A stretch of 64,000 nucleotides of DNA from Bacillota bacterium (GTDB lineage Bacteria > Bacillota > Clostridia > Lachnospirales > Lachnospiraceae), in NCBI GenBank assembly GCA_029224465.1, contig JAQXUQ010000030.1:52807-116806 (forward strand), given 5' to 3'. Below, one piece after another: positions 24,915-33,409 of this stretch. Positions within the stretch are counted from its first letter, which is position 1; the number at the start of each line of letters is the position of its first letter. Below the pieces are notes generated by a model. It ran no database searches. It had not been told where the DNA came from and saw only the letters and a list, made by a program, of their open reading frames with translations. Position numbers and translations under genes: made by a program.

Positions 24915-24975
24915 AGTTAATTTCCCCTTTCTTGAATGAGATTATGCAGTGTCTTCACTGCCGTCAAAACAAAAC

Positions 24976-25407
24976 CTACCGTAATACTTCCTGATCCGAA
25001 GAAGGAACCGGTTCGGCGTGTGCGGTTTTCGCGATGCATTCCTCACACATTCCGTAGAAGAATGCGGAATAACCGTCGATCCGTCCGCCGAAGTTTCTGG
25101 AAGCGAGCTCCTTGATGCGGGCGATGTCTTCACCGTCGATGTCAATTACCTTGCCGCAGCAGGAACAGATGAAATGATCATGCTCGCTGACATTGGGATC
25201 GAAATGGATCGCTCCGTCTCCGACTTCAACGGTCCGGACCTTTCCGATATCCTTCATAAGCATAAGATTCCGGTAGACTGTTCCAAGGCTTATCTTTGGA
25301 TAATCCTTGCGGACGCCTTCATAGACCATATCGGCCGTGGGGTGATCCTTGCGGTCTTTGATATAGTCCCAGATGGCGGTCCTCTGTCTGCTGTATTTGA
25401 GTGCCAT
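24976..25407 (-). CDS. perR: Fur family peroxide-responsive regulator, PerR-like
   Basis: 143 residues. The winged helix (about 1-80) has R-Q-R-T-A-I-W-D-Y-I and S-L-G-T-V-Y-R-N-L. The metal site region has H-F-D-P-N-V-S-E-H-D-H-F-I-C-S-C-C-G-K and the second Cys pair C-E-E-C for structural zinc. Asp in H-F-D fits the PerR type, where Asp104 and neighbouring histidines hold iron or manganese. It precedes reverse rubrerythrin, and a palindrome overlaps its promoter. Confidence 0.88.
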   Translation of the reverse strand: MALKYSRQRTAIWDYIKDRKDHPTADMVYEGVRKDYPKISLGTVYRNLMLMKDIGKVRTVEVGDGAIHFDPNVSEHDHFICSCCGKVIDIDGEDIARIKELASRNFGGRIDGYSAFFYGMCEECIAKTAHAEPVPSSDQEVLR

Positions 25408-25731
25408 AAACCTCCTTTAAATCAGTAACAATTACTGATATTATTATTCAACAAACACTGCAATATGTCAACAGGGAATTGTAATATTTTTCAAGTATTT
25501 TCATGGCAGCGTCAGAGTGGGCCGGAGCGGCTTTGGTTACGGATAGCTGACTGTTCCGCGCCGGATGAAGCAGGCATGGAACAGCCGGCCGCATTCGGCC
25601 CCGCTCCTGCGAATGCGCACGGCATGGGTATAGCGGAATACGCCGCCTCCCGCGGACACGCTGCGGCGCCGGCCGCATATGTTATAATTAGAAGAAACAG
25701 CGCCTCCCGCAGATGGAAAGGAACCACAGTC
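25408..25731. promoter_or_regulatory. perR promoter with Per box, and promoter of the sensor kinase gene
   Basis: This 324-base divergent gap has no gene. ATCAGTAA-CAA-TTACTGAT (25421-25439) is a perfect inverted repeat just upstream of the perR ribosome site and fits a Per/Fur-type box for autoregulation. TATAAT (25683-25688) is the likely -10 of the histidine kinase gene. The segment between is GC-rich (about 25500-25680) and contains an open frame extending the kinase, which has no homology. Confidence 0.65.
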
Positions 25732-27213
25732 ATGACATTCCGGCGTAAGTTATTCATCGCTTTTACGACAATTATAATTTTACCGATGGTGCTGGTGACG
25801 ATTGCGTTTTTTGTGATCGGGAATGTTCTGGCGAGGTCGGACGGGAGCAAAGAGTTTCTGGGTTACAGTCAGCTGTCCGAAAACATGCAGAGTTACGCGG
25901 TCGCGGTCGAAAATGTATATGATGAAATCCGGCACGATTATCAGGAGAACCCGGAAATTCTGGAGGACTACGATTATCTGGACAAGATCAGCGAAGAGCT
26001 GCGCAGCCGCAACACATACCTTCTGATCCGCAAGGGGTCGCAGCTGTATTATTCGGGGAATGAGGAGGATTCGGAGCTTGTTTTCCGTGTGCTGCCGGGG
26101 TACGGGAGCGAGGCCGACCAGTCAGGCGTAGGCCTTTATCTCAACAGCATGAACCGTTTTGTCAAGCAGCTGGACTTTACGTTCAGCGACGGGAGCAAGG
26201 GAAGCCTGTTCATCGTGACGCACGTAGCGCGGATGGAGTCGAAGAAGCTGATTGCGGGAATGTTTTTCGCGATGATGCTGACTTTGTTCCTGACGGCGTT
26301 CGGACTTACGTCCTGGCTTCGGAGGAGTATGTTTGAGCCGATCAATCAGCTGAACATCGCGATGAAAAACATCGGCGACGGAAATCTCGACTACATCCTG
26401 CCGACGACGGAAAAGGGGGAAATCGGGGAACTGTATCAGAATTATGAAGAGATGCGGCTGCGGCTCAAGGAGTCGGCGACGGAAAAGCTGGAAGATGAGA
26501 AAAACAGCAGAGAGCTGATCAGCAATATCTCGCATGATCTGAAGACGCCGATAACTTCGATCAAGGGCTATGTGGAAGGGTTGATGGACGGGATCGCGAA
26601 TACGCCGGAAAAACAATCCAAGTACCTGCACACGATTTACAACAAAGCAAATGACATGAACAACCTGATCAACGAGCTGACGCTGTACTCGAAGATCGAC
26701 AGCAACAAGATTCCGTACAATTTCAGGAAGTTGAATGTTGCGGAGTATTTTGCCGACTGTGTCGAGGAAATCGGCATGGACATGGAGTCGCGCGGCATTG
26801 AGCTGAATTACTCCAATCTGGTTTCGCCGGATACGATGATCATCGCGGACCCGGAGCAGCTTAAAAGGGTTATTAACAATATTATCGGAAACAGTGTAAA
26901 ATACATGGATAAGCCGCACGGACGGATTGATATTCGCGTGCTGGACGAGCAGGATTCGGTACGTGTCGAAATCGAGGATAACGGAAAGGGCATCGCGCAG
27001 CGGGATCTGCCGAATATTTTTGACAGGTTTTACCGGGCGGATTCTTCCCGCAATTCGGCCAAAGGCGGCAGCGGAATCGGGCTGTCGATTGTGAAGAAGA
27101 TTATCGAGGATCACGGCGGGTACATCTGGGCAACCTCGCAGGAGGGGGCGTGGACGCGGATGCAGTTTGTTTTGCGCAAATACAGGGATAAAGGAAAGGA
27201 CGCCGTAGTATAA
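25732..27213 (+). CDS. Two-component sensor histidine kinase
   Basis: 493 residues from ATG 25732 with GGAAAGGAA upstream; an in-frame extension back to 25465 looks non-coding. Membrane helix 1 is about 8-30, an extracellular sensor follows, helix 2 is about 173-195, then a HAMP linker. HisKA has N-I-S-H-D-L-K-T-P-I-T-S-I-K-G-Y with the phospho-accepting His. The ATPase domain has N-S-V-K-Y, D-N-G-K-G-I and G-G-S-G-I-G-L-S-I-V. It is co-transcribed with the response regulator that begins 23 bases later. The stimulus is unknown. Confidence 0.93.
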   Translation: MTFRRKLFIAFTTIIILPMVLVTIAFFVIGNVLARSDGSKEFLGYSQLSENMQSYAVAVENVYDEIRHDYQENPEILEDYDYLDKISEELRSRNTYLLIRKGSQLYYSGNEEDSELVFRVLPGYGSEADQSGVGLYLNSMNRFVKQLDFTFSDGSKGSLFIVTHVARMESKKLIAGMFFAMMLTLFLTAFGLTSWLRRSMFEPINQLNIAMKNIGDGNLDYILPTTEKGEIGELYQNYEEMRLRLKESATEKLEDEKNSRELISNISHDLKTPITSIKGYVEGLMDGIANTPEKQSKYLHTIYNKANDMNNLINELTLYSKIDSNKIPYNFRKLNVAEYFADCVEEIGMDMESRGIELNYSNLVSPDTMIIADPEQLKRVINNIIGNSVKYMDKPHGRIDIRVLDEQDSVRVEIEDNGKGIAQRDLPNIFDRFYRADSSRNSAKGGSGIGLSIVKKIIEDHGGYIWATSQEGAWTRMQFVLRKYRDKGKDAVV

Positions 27214-27236
27214 GGCGGATGGAAAGGGGTACGACA

Positions 27237-27926
27237 ATGAGCAGGATATTAATTATAGAAGATGAAGAATCCATCGCGGAACTGGAACGCGATTATCTGG
27301 AACTTTCGGATTTTACAGTTGTGATTGAAAATAACGGACTTTCCGGCGAGAAACGGGCGCTGGAAGAGGATTTTGATCTGATTCTGTTGGATCTGATGCT
27401 GCCCGGTGAGGACGGCTTCACCGTGTGCAGTCATGTGCGCGCGAAGAAGAATGTGCCGATTCTGATGGTTACGGCCAAGAAAGAGGATATCGACAAGATC
27501 CGGGGACTGGGACTTGGCGCGGACGATTATATTACGAAGCCGTTTAGCCCGAGTGAGCTTGTTGCCCGTGTGAAGGCGCATCTTGCTAGGTACGAGCGTC
27601 TTGTAGGCGCGGGGCAGCAGGCAAATGACGTGATCGAGATCCGCGGACTGAAGATCGACAAAACCGCCCGCCGCGTCTGGGTCAACGGGGAAGAGAAGAT
27701 GTTTACGACCAAGGAGTTTGATCTGTTAACGTTTCTGGCGGAGCATCCGAATCATGTTTATTCGAAGGACGAGCTGTTCAGCAAGGTCTGGAACATGGCT
27801 GCTTATGGCGAAAACGCGACCGTGACGGTACATATCAAGAAGATCCGCGAAAAGATTGAGACGGATCCCTCGAAGCCGCAGTATATCGAGACGAGCTGGG
27901 GATATGGGTACAGGTTCAGGGTGTGA
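27237..27926 (+). CDS. OmpR/PhoB family response regulator
   Basis: 229 residues from ATG 27237 (MSRILIIEDEES), 8 bases after GGAAAGGGG. Receiver domain about 1-120: acidic pair E-D-E, phospho-Asp in L-L-D-L-M-L-P-G-E-D-G, Thr in M-V-T-A and Lys in I-T-K-P-F. The winged-helix output domain (about 130-229) has T-T-K-E-F-D-L-L, V-T-V-H-I-K-K-I-R and the terminal W-G-Y-G-Y-R-F. It is the partner of the kinase before it. No clear target site is visible nearby. Confidence 0.94.
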   Translation: MSRILIIEDEESIAELERDYLELSDFTVVIENNGLSGEKRALEEDFDLILLDLMLPGEDGFTVCSHVRAKKNVPILMVTAKKEDIDKIRGLGLGADDYITKPFSPSELVARVKAHLARYERLVGAGQQANDVIEIRGLKIDKTARRVWVNGEEKMFTTKEFDLLTFLAEHPNHVYSKDELFSKVWNMAAYGENATVTVHIKKIREKIETDPSKPQYIETSWGYGYRFRV

Positions 27927-27964
27927 GCGCTTGCCGGAAAGACAGAATGTGAAAAGGCCGCAGA

Positions 27965-28012
27965 TGGACATAGAAAGTAGATTATGGTATAATGCAACTA
28001 AACAATAGTTGC
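27965..28012 (+). promoter_or_regulatory. Promoter and operator of the hicAB remnant
   Basis: TGGACA (27965-27970), a 17-base spacer and TATAAT (27988-27993) form a strong promoter. Directly at the expected start point, GCAACTA (27994-28000) and TAGTTGC (28006-28012) form a perfect inverted repeat around AACAA. A palindrome at this spot is expected for HicB autoregulation. The truncated hicA frame opens at the right arm. Confidence 0.65.
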
Positions 28013-28182
28013 AAAGGCGCGCGAATGAGCAAACTGGAAAAACATCCGGATCAAGAGTTAAATTTTACAGAGCTTCTGATGGTACTGTTATTTTGCTGCA
28101 TAAGCCGCACCCCGGGGATCAGATGAAGCATTATGCAGTAAAACAACTGCGGGATGAATTAGTTCAATTAGGAGACTTGTAA
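28009..28182 (+). pseudogene. hicA: HicA-type mRNA interferase toxin, N-terminally truncated
   Basis: The frame from TTG 28009 to TAA 28180-28182 encodes 57 residues ending L-R-D-E-L-V-Q-L-G-D-L. The stretch T-G-K-T-S-G-S-R-V-K-F-Y-R and L-H-K-P-H-P-G matches the middle and end of clostridial HicA toxins, whose usual length is about 80-85. About 30 N-terminal residues are missing, and a TAG stop (28006-28008) sits just upstream in frame. No ATG with ribosome site precedes it; an ATG at 28025 is in another frame. TAATG couples its end to the hicB start. Most likely a deletion joined the promoter to the body of the gene and inactivated the toxin. Confidence 0.7.
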
Positions 28183-28541
28183 TGGATAATGGCGTTTTGG
28201 AATACAAAGGATACCATACCAAAATTGAATACAGCGCCGAAGATCATGTCCTTTATGGGAAAGTAGAAGGAATAAACGATCTGGTCAATTTTGAAAGTGA
28301 AAGTGCCGAAGAAATTGAAGATGAATTCCATAAGGCTGTTGACGACTATTTGGAATTTTGCAAAGAATCCGGAAAAAATCCTGATAAGGAATATAAAGGA
28401 ACGTTTAATATCCGGATCAACCCCGGGCTGCATAAAAAGCTGTCCTCAATCTCATTTGAAAGTGGAGAGACGTTAAATGCAACGGTTGAAAATGCATTAG
28501 AAATGTATGCTGATAACTATTATAAGCAGAAAGTTATGTAA
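28182..28541 (+). CDS. hicB: HicB family antitoxin
   Basis: 119 residues. The N-terminal HicB fold (about 5-65) shows L-E-Y-K-G-Y-H-T-K-I-E-Y-S and G-K-V-E-G-I-N-D-L-V-N-F; the C-terminal part (about 68-115) is a ribbon-helix-helix type domain with G-T-F-N-I-R-I-N-P-G-L-H-K-K-L. HicB neutralises HicA and represses the operon. The gene is intact while its toxin partner is truncated. The segment is more AT-rich than its surroundings, consistent with acquisition. GGAG precedes the ATG inside the hicA end. Confidence 0.9.
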   Translation: MDNGVLEYKGYHTKIEYSAEDHVLYGKVEGINDLVNFESESAEEIEDEFHKAVDDYLEFCKESGKNPDKEYKGTFNIRINPGLHKKLSSISFESGETLNATVENALEMYADNYYKQKVM

Positions 28542-28561
28542 TGCTGCTATGTGAGGTAACT

Positions 28562-28744
28562 ATGCCGGAATGTGATACCTGTAATAATTATGAATGGGAT
28601 GAGGATACACAGGAATACTTCTGCGCTGCAGACATGGATGAAGATGATTACGGAAGGCTGATGCAGGAGGGAAAACATCACAACGGATGCCCGTACTGGC
28701 AGTCGGATGATGAATATGCGGTGGTGCGGCATCAGGCATTTTAG
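28562..28744 (+). CDS. Small cysteine-containing protein, DUF6472 family
   Basis: 60 residues from ATG 28562 (MPECDTCNNYEW) with GAGG 6 bases before it. Acidic, with C-D-T-C, one Cys in Y-F-C-A, and C-P-Y-W, ending D-D-E-Y-A-V-V-R-H-Q. This pattern matches a short conserved clostridial family of unknown function (DUF6472 as remembered). The four cysteines could bind a metal. It precedes trmL by 15 bases and is probably in the same transcript. Confidence 0.72.
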   Translation: MPECDTCNNYEWDEDTQEYFCAADMDEDDYGRLMQEGKHHNGCPYWQSDDEYAVVRHQAF

Positions 28745-28759
28745 AAGATAACTGGAATT

Positions 28760-29335
28760 ATGATCAATATTGTGTTGCATGAGCCGGAGATCCCGTTTAA
28801 CACCGGCGCTATCGGAAGAACATGTGTTGCCACAGATTCGCGGCTGCATATGATCGGACCGTATGGCTTTGTATTGAATGATAAATATCTCAAACGGGCA
28901 GGGATGGATTACTGGGAGAAACTCAAACTCTCGGAATATATTGATTACGAAGATTTCCTGTCTGTAAACAACAACCTGCGGTTTGCCGGCGAAGAGCATG
29001 AAGACAGGGAAGCTTCGAGCGGATCAACAGACGAATCAGAGCGGGAAGCTGTACGCAGTCCGCATCTTTGGTTCGCAACCACGAAGGCAAGGCAAACCTA
29101 CAGCGATGTCTCCTTCGGACCGGATGATTTTATTATGTTCGGGAAAGAATCAGCGGGAATTCCGGAAGAAATACTGGTAGAGCATCCGGGCGCCTGTATC
29201 CGGATACCGATGTGGGGAGAAATCCGCTCACTGAACTTATCAAATTCGGTTGCGATTATTCTGTATGAAGCACTGCGGCAGAATCATTTTGAGGAGCTGA
29301 CGCGGGCGGGAGAATTACACAGGCTTCACTGGTAA
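28760..29335 (+). CDS. trmL: tRNA (cytidine/uridine-34-2'-O)-methyltransferase
   Basis: 191 residues of the SPOUT class. N-I-V-L-H-E-P-E-I-P-F-N-T-G-A-I-G-R-T-C is the family opening. The knot at the C-terminus has M-F-G-K-E-S-A-G-I-P, I-P-M-W-G-E-I-R-S-L-N-L-S-N-S-V-A. It methylates the ribose of the wobble base in certain leucine tRNAs using SAM. A hydrophilic insert of about 25 residues (about 77-100, rich in Glu/Ser) lengthens it relative to the usual 155-160 residues. Confidence 0.93.
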   Translation: MINIVLHEPEIPFNTGAIGRTCVATDSRLHMIGPYGFVLNDKYLKRAGMDYWEKLKLSEYIDYEDFLSVNNNLRFAGEEHEDREASSGSTDESEREAVRSPHLWFATTKARQTYSDVSFGPDDFIMFGKESAGIPEEILVEHPGACIRIPMWGEIRSLNLSNSVAIILYEALRQNHFEELTRAGELHRLHW

Positions 29336-29395
29336 GGATGTTGTACAGTACAGCACAGGGAGGCTTCAAACCGAAGACTCCATCTGGTAGTATAT

Positions 29396-31018
29396 ATGGT
29401 CTTTAACTCGTATCTTTTTTTGCTGGTCTTTCTGCCGCTTCTTCTTGCCGGCTGGTTTGGCCTGAATCACAGAGGGCATTTCCGGCTGGCGGAGTATTTC
29501 ATGACCGGCATGTCCGTCTGGTTTTACGGCATGTTCGGGCTGTGGCCTCTTCTTATTATTTTCGGTACAATCCTTTGGAATTACATGATCAGTCTGGCGG
29601 CGGACCGCCTGCAGAGCAGAGCGGCAGCCGCGCAGGAAAGCACTGCGCTGCAGCAGACGGGCGTGCAGGCAGCGGCTGCACAGACGCCGCTTGCCGGAAA
29701 ACAGCAGGCGGGAACCGCACGGCGCCTCCGGCTCCTGATGGCCGCCGGGATCTGCGGAAATCTTCTGGTGCTTGCGGTATTCAAGTATCTGCCGGTGGTA
29801 AGCGACAAAGCCGGGTTTGCCTTACCGGTCGGGCTGTCTTTTTATGTGTTCAGCCAGATTTCGTTTGTAATCGACAGATGCCGCGGGGAAATCGCGCATG
29901 ACAGGTTCGGAAATTATGTGCTTTATGTGATGTTTTTCCCGAAGCTGGCGGAAGGCCCGATCACGATGTATGACGAGATCATGCGTCAGTTCCGGGATCC
30001 GGAGAGACGGCGGTTTCATCCCGAAAACTTTACGCGCGGCTGGATATTGCTGACGCTGGGACTTGGCAAGAAGCTGCTGCTCGCGGACAATCTGGCAGCG
30101 GCTGCCGCCTACGGCTTTTCGGCAGCATATTACAGTGATTTTCTGACCGGGATTCTGGCGATCTGCTGCTACGCTTTTCAGCTGTACATGGATTTCAGCG
30201 GATTCTGCGACATGGGGATGGGAATCGGCTGGATGCTGAATATTGAGCTGCCGGTGAACTTTGACGCGCCGTACAAAACAGTGTCATTCGGTAAATTCTG
30301 GCAGAAGTGGCATATGACGCTGACGAGGTTTTTCACGAAGTATGTGTATATTCCGCTCGGCGGCAGCAGAAAAGGGCGCGCGCGTACGGTCCTGAACATC
30401 ATGATCGTTTTTCTGTTAAGCGCGCTGTGGCATGGTGCAAGTGTGAACTATCTGATCTGGGGCGTCCTTTCGGGGGCGCTGGTCGCGGCATATCATTTGT
30501 GGTCGCACCGGAGAAAGCCGGCGCAGGAGAGAGCAAAGACCGTGGCTCCGATGGCAGGACAGCCGGCGCAGGCCGCAAAACCGGCGGCTTCGGCGGCAGC
30601 AGCGGTCGTAAAAACAGCCGGCGCGCGGGTTCTGACGTTTGGCCTCTTTTGCTTTACGCTGGTGTTCTTCGGAGCGCAAAGGCCGGACCTGTCACTGGCG
30701 TTTCTGCGCTGCATGAAGTATCTGCGGTTCCCGGGGAATCTGCTGCGGCTTTCGGGGAATATTTCGCTGCCCGAGCTGTTTGTTGTGGATAAAGCTGCCT
30801 CGATGCTGTCACCGCAGCTTGCGCAGTATGTAAAGCTCGCGGAATTGGTTGTGCTGGTCGCAGTATGTGTGGCGCTGGTAAACGGACGCCGCTGCGCGAG
30901 AGAGATTGCGCAGACGATGCGGCTTAGCCGGAGCAGCGGCGTTCTTATGGGCCTTCTTTTTACCTGGTGCATGATTTCGATGACCGGTGTTTCGACATAT
31001 TTGTATTTTAAATTTTAA
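29396..31018 (+). CDS. MBOAT family membrane O-acyltransferase (AlgI-like)
   Basis: 540 residues with about ten membrane segments. The MBOAT core shows F-P-K-L-A-E-G-P-I, the long F-S-G-F-C-D-M-G-M-G-I-G block, F-W-Q-K-W-H-M-T-L-T-R-F and the catalytic-His motif L-W-H-G-A-S-V-N-Y-L-I-W-G. Such proteins transfer acetyl groups across the membrane onto polysaccharides. Two Ala/Gln/Pro-rich inserts (about 72-115 and 375-405) lie in loops and look like low-complexity expansion. The next gene encodes an SGNH-like partner, the normal pairing for exopolymer acetylation. Confidence 0.93.
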   Translation: MVFNSYLFLLVFLPLLLAGWFGLNHRGHFRLAEYFMTGMSVWFYGMFGLWPLLIIFGTILWNYMISLAADRLQSRAAAAQESTALQQTGVQAAAAQTPLAGKQQAGTARRLRLLMAAGICGNLLVLAVFKYLPVVSDKAGFALPVGLSFYVFSQISFVIDRCRGEIAHDRFGNYVLYVMFFPKLAEGPITMYDEIMRQFRDPERRRFHPENFTRGWILLTLGLGKKLLLADNLAAAAAYGFSAAYYSDFLTGILAICCYAFQLYMDFSGFCDMGMGIGWMLNIELPVNFDAPYKTVSFGKFWQKWHMTLTRFFTKYVYIPLGGSRKGRARTVLNIMIVFLLSALWHGASVNYLIWGVLSGALVAAYHLWSHRRKPAQERAKTVAPMAGQPAQAAKPAASAAAAVVKTAGARVLTFGLFCFTLVFFGAQRPDLSLAFLRCMKYLRFPGNLLRLSGNISLPELFVVDKAASMLSPQLAQYVKLAELVVLVAVCVALVNGRRCAREIAQTMRLSRSSGVLMGLLFTWCMISMTGVSTYLYFKF

Positions 31019-31036
31019 CGATGGAAGCGGTGCGGA

Positions 31037-32167
31037 ATGAGAGAGAAACGTCCATGTAGCGGAAATACGAAAAAGAAGCGCGGCCGCGGCAATTCCCCGG
31101 CTGCATTTCTGCGCGGCGCCCTCTTGGCGGCGGGGGCGGGGCTGCTGGCGTGTGCTGTTTTGACGGCGGCGGCGGACCCGTTCTTCCACTATCACGCGCC
31201 GCTTTGGGGGCTTGCGGCCGTCCAGACAGACAAGGAATATCAGGTGCCGGGTGCACTCCGGCACTTCCGGTACAATGCGGTTCTCGCGGGCTCTTCTGTC
31301 GTCGAAAACAATGACAACCGCTGGTTTGATGATGCTTTTTCGGTTCATACGGTCAAAGCAGTCCGCTCCTACGGCGGCATCGCCGACCTGCACGCGTATC
31401 TTGAGATGGCGTTTGAGGGGCATCAGCTGGAGCGGGTATTCTTCAACGTGGACCCGGGGGCGCTGACGCAGGAGCCTGTGACGACGTTCCGCTTTTCCGG
31501 GTGTCCGATGTATCTGTATGACCGGAATCCGTTCAATGATGTGCAGTATCTCTGGAACAAAACAGTCCTGTTTGAAAAGATCCCCTATATGATCGCGCAG
31601 TCGGCTGCCGGGTATGACGAGGCGCTGTCTTATAACTGGGCGGAAGGCAAAGATTTCAGCCGCGCCGGCGCACTCGGGCATTATTACAGGATAAAGGAGA
31701 CGGCTGACGCGCTGCCGGAAAACGCGTACAAGCGGCAGGCGGAAGGAAATATCGCGCTGTTGCGGTCTCTTGTGGAGGAGCATCCGGAGACGAAGTTTAC
31801 TTTCTTTATACCGCCGTATTCGATGCTGTGGTGGGATAACGCGGTGAGAAGCGGTGAGTATCTCGCGCAGATAAAATGCGAGGAAATGTTCATAAAAGCA
31901 CTGCTTCCGTATCCGAATGTGGAAATCTTTGATTTTCAGAATGAGACGGAGATCACGACGAATCTGGATTTGTATATGGACACGGTGCATTTCAGCCCTC
32001 AGATCAACAAATATATGGTTGACGAGATGGCGGCGGGCCGCAGGAAGCTGACGCCGGAGAATTATCAGGCGGAGCTTGCCGGAACACGCGCCTTCGCGCG
32101 GAAAAATCAGAGGGAGAATATGGCGCCGCTCGAGCAGGAAGGAGTGCTGCTGTATGACGAAGGATGA
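31037..32167 (+). CDS. SGNH-like exported protein, partner of MBOAT acyltransferase
   Basis: 376 residues. A basic N-terminus and one membrane helix (about 27-45) anchor it outside the cell. A G-S-S motif (V-L-A-G-S-S-V-V-E-N-N) and a late Y-M-D-T-V-H-F-S supply the Ser and Asp/His expected in SGNH/AlgX-type acetyltransferases. Adjacent MBOAT proteins hand an acyl group to this kind of protein, which places it on a polymer. The target polymer is unknown; no glycosyltransferase is adjacent. Its 3' end overlaps mutY by 14 bases. Confidence 0.8.
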   Translation: MREKRPCSGNTKKKRGRGNSPAAFLRGALLAAGAGLLACAVLTAAADPFFHYHAPLWGLAAVQTDKEYQVPGALRHFRYNAVLAGSSVVENNDNRWFDDAFSVHTVKAVRSYGGIADLHAYLEMAFEGHQLERVFFNVDPGALTQEPVTTFRFSGCPMYLYDRNPFNDVQYLWNKTVLFEKIPYMIAQSAAGYDEALSYNWAEGKDFSRAGALGHYYRIKETADALPENAYKRQAEGNIALLRSLVEEHPETKFTFFIPPYSMLWWDNAVRSGEYLAQIKCEEMFIKALLPYPNVEIFDFQNETEITTNLDLYMDTVHFSPQINKYMVDEMAAGRRKLTPENYQAELAGTRAFARKNQRENMAPLEQEGVLLYDEG

Positions 32168-33335
32168 GGAGCGGCGGGCGGCCGGTGCGAGCGGACAGCC
32201 GGCATGGGAACACATTGAAGGCCGCGCGGGGAGCGGAGAAGTAACGGCGAATGGCGGAGCGTCCGCGGCATTGCTGTCATGGTATGACAGGAACCGCAGG
32301 ATTCTTCCGTGGCGGGAAGACCCGACGCCATATCATGTATGGCTTTCGGAGATTATGCTGCAGCAGACGCGCGTGGAAGCGGTGAAGAAGTATTATCTGC
32401 GGTTTACGCGTGTTTTGTCGGATATAGCGTCCCTTTCCGCGGCGCCGGAGGATGTCCTGTTAAAGCTCTGGGAGGGGCTTGGCTATTACAGCCGCGTTCG
32501 CAATCTGCAAAAAGCCGCGGCCGTGATGATGGAAAAGTACGGCGGTCAGATGCCGCGGACGAAGATGGAGCTTGTGCAGCTGCCGGGAATCGGGGATTAT
32601 ACGGCGTCCGCGATTGCCTCGATTGCTTTTGGCGAGTGTGTGCCGGCGGTGGACGGAAATCTGCTTCGCATTTTCGCGCGGATGACGGAATATGGAGCGG
32701 GCATCCGGACGGAGACCGCCAAAACAGCCGCGCACGGATTCTTTGCGCCTTTAATGCCGCGGGAGCGCCCGGGCGATTTTAATCAGGCGCTGATGGATCT
32801 TGGCTCTTTGGTGTGTCTTCCGAATGCAGCGCCTCTTTGCGGGGAGTGTCCGTGGGCGGAGGCCTGTCTTGCGCACATGCATGGTACAGCGTCCGCGTTT
32901 CCTGTGCCGGAGGTGAAGAAGGCGCGGAAGATTTCGCAGAAAACAGTTTTTGTGATCCATTATCACGATAAAATCGCGCTTCGGCGACGTCCAGAGAAGG
33001 GACTATTAGCAGGGCTGTATGAGTTCCCGAATGCGGAAGGTCTCCTGGATGCCGGACAGGCGGCGGCGTTTGTCCGGAGCCTCGGGTTCGAACCGCTGCG
33101 GATTCTGCCGCTCCCTTCCGCTAAACATATCTTTACGCATGTGGAGTGGCAGATGCAGGGGATGGATGTGCTGGTGGATGAGACGGCGGCGCTGTCCGGA
33201 GAGCCGGGGGCGGAGGCCGGAGCTGGAAGCGGGCCGGCTTCGGCCGTGTTTATGGCGGATATCGCGCAGATGAATGAGAAGTATTCGATTCCGTCGGCGT
33301 TTGAGGTGTATCGGCGGGCAGCGGTGGAGGGGTAA
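32154..33335 (+). CDS. mutY: A/G-specific adenine glycosylase
   Basis: 393 residues from ATG 32154 with GGAAGGAG upstream. The catalytic Glu lies in S-E-I-M-L-Q-Q-T-R-V, the HhH motif is L-P-G-I-G-D-Y-T-A-S-A-I-A-S, and the Asp is in P-A-V-D-G-N. A [4Fe-4S] site follows in C-L-P-N-A-A-P-L-C-G-E-C-P-W-A-E-A-C. A C-terminal NUDIX-like 8-oxoG-recognition domain spans about 260-390. MutY removes adenine opposite 8-oxoguanine. An N-terminal extension of about 38 residues and a short Gly/Ala-rich insert near residue 350 are not conserved. Confidence 0.95.
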   Translation: MTKDEERRAAGASGQPAWEHIEGRAGSGEVTANGGASAALLSWYDRNRRILPWREDPTPYHVWLSEIMLQQTRVEAVKKYYLRFTRVLSDIASLSAAPEDVLLKLWEGLGYYSRVRNLQKAAAVMMEKYGGQMPRTKMELVQLPGIGDYTASAIASIAFGECVPAVDGNLLRIFARMTEYGAGIRTETAKTAAHGFFAPLMPRERPGDFNQALMDLGSLVCLPNAAPLCGECPWAEACLAHMHGTASAFPVPEVKKARKISQKTVFVIHYHDKIALRRRPEKGLLAGLYEFPNAEGLLDAGQAAAFVRSLGFEPLRILPLPSAKHIFTHVEWQMQGMDVLVDETAALSGEPGAEAGAGSGPASAVFMADIAQMNEKYSIPSAFEVYRRAAVEG

Positions 33336-33358
33336 AGGATATCGGAAAAGAGACATTG

Positions 33359-33409
33359 AAAGCGGATTAAGTTGTTCAGGCAGCCACCCTGAACAACTTA
33401 ATCCGCTTT
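33359..33409. terminator. 22-bp perfect inverted repeat, convergent terminator
   Basis: Bases 33359-33380 are exactly complementary to 33388-33409 around a 7-base loop. The left arm begins AAAGCGGATTAA and the right arm ends in CCGCTTT. The right arm contains the last four codons and the stop of the minus-strand Fic gene. The structure serves as a terminator for both mutY and the Fic gene. Confidence 0.8.

Noticed and set aside
25465..25731. N-terminal extension of the sensor kinase by 89 codons
   Set aside because: The extension crosses the promoter -10 at 25683 and has no domain; the kinase begins with its first membrane helix after ATG 25732.
28025..28124. Short frame from ATG 28025 as the hicA start
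   Set aside because: That frame does not encode the HicA motif; the homologous residues are in the frame opening at TTG 28009.
30809..32215. A 468-codon minus-strand frame
   Set aside because: It is antisense to the MBOAT and SGNH-like genes, rich in Arg and His from reversed GC-rich codons, with no ribosome site.
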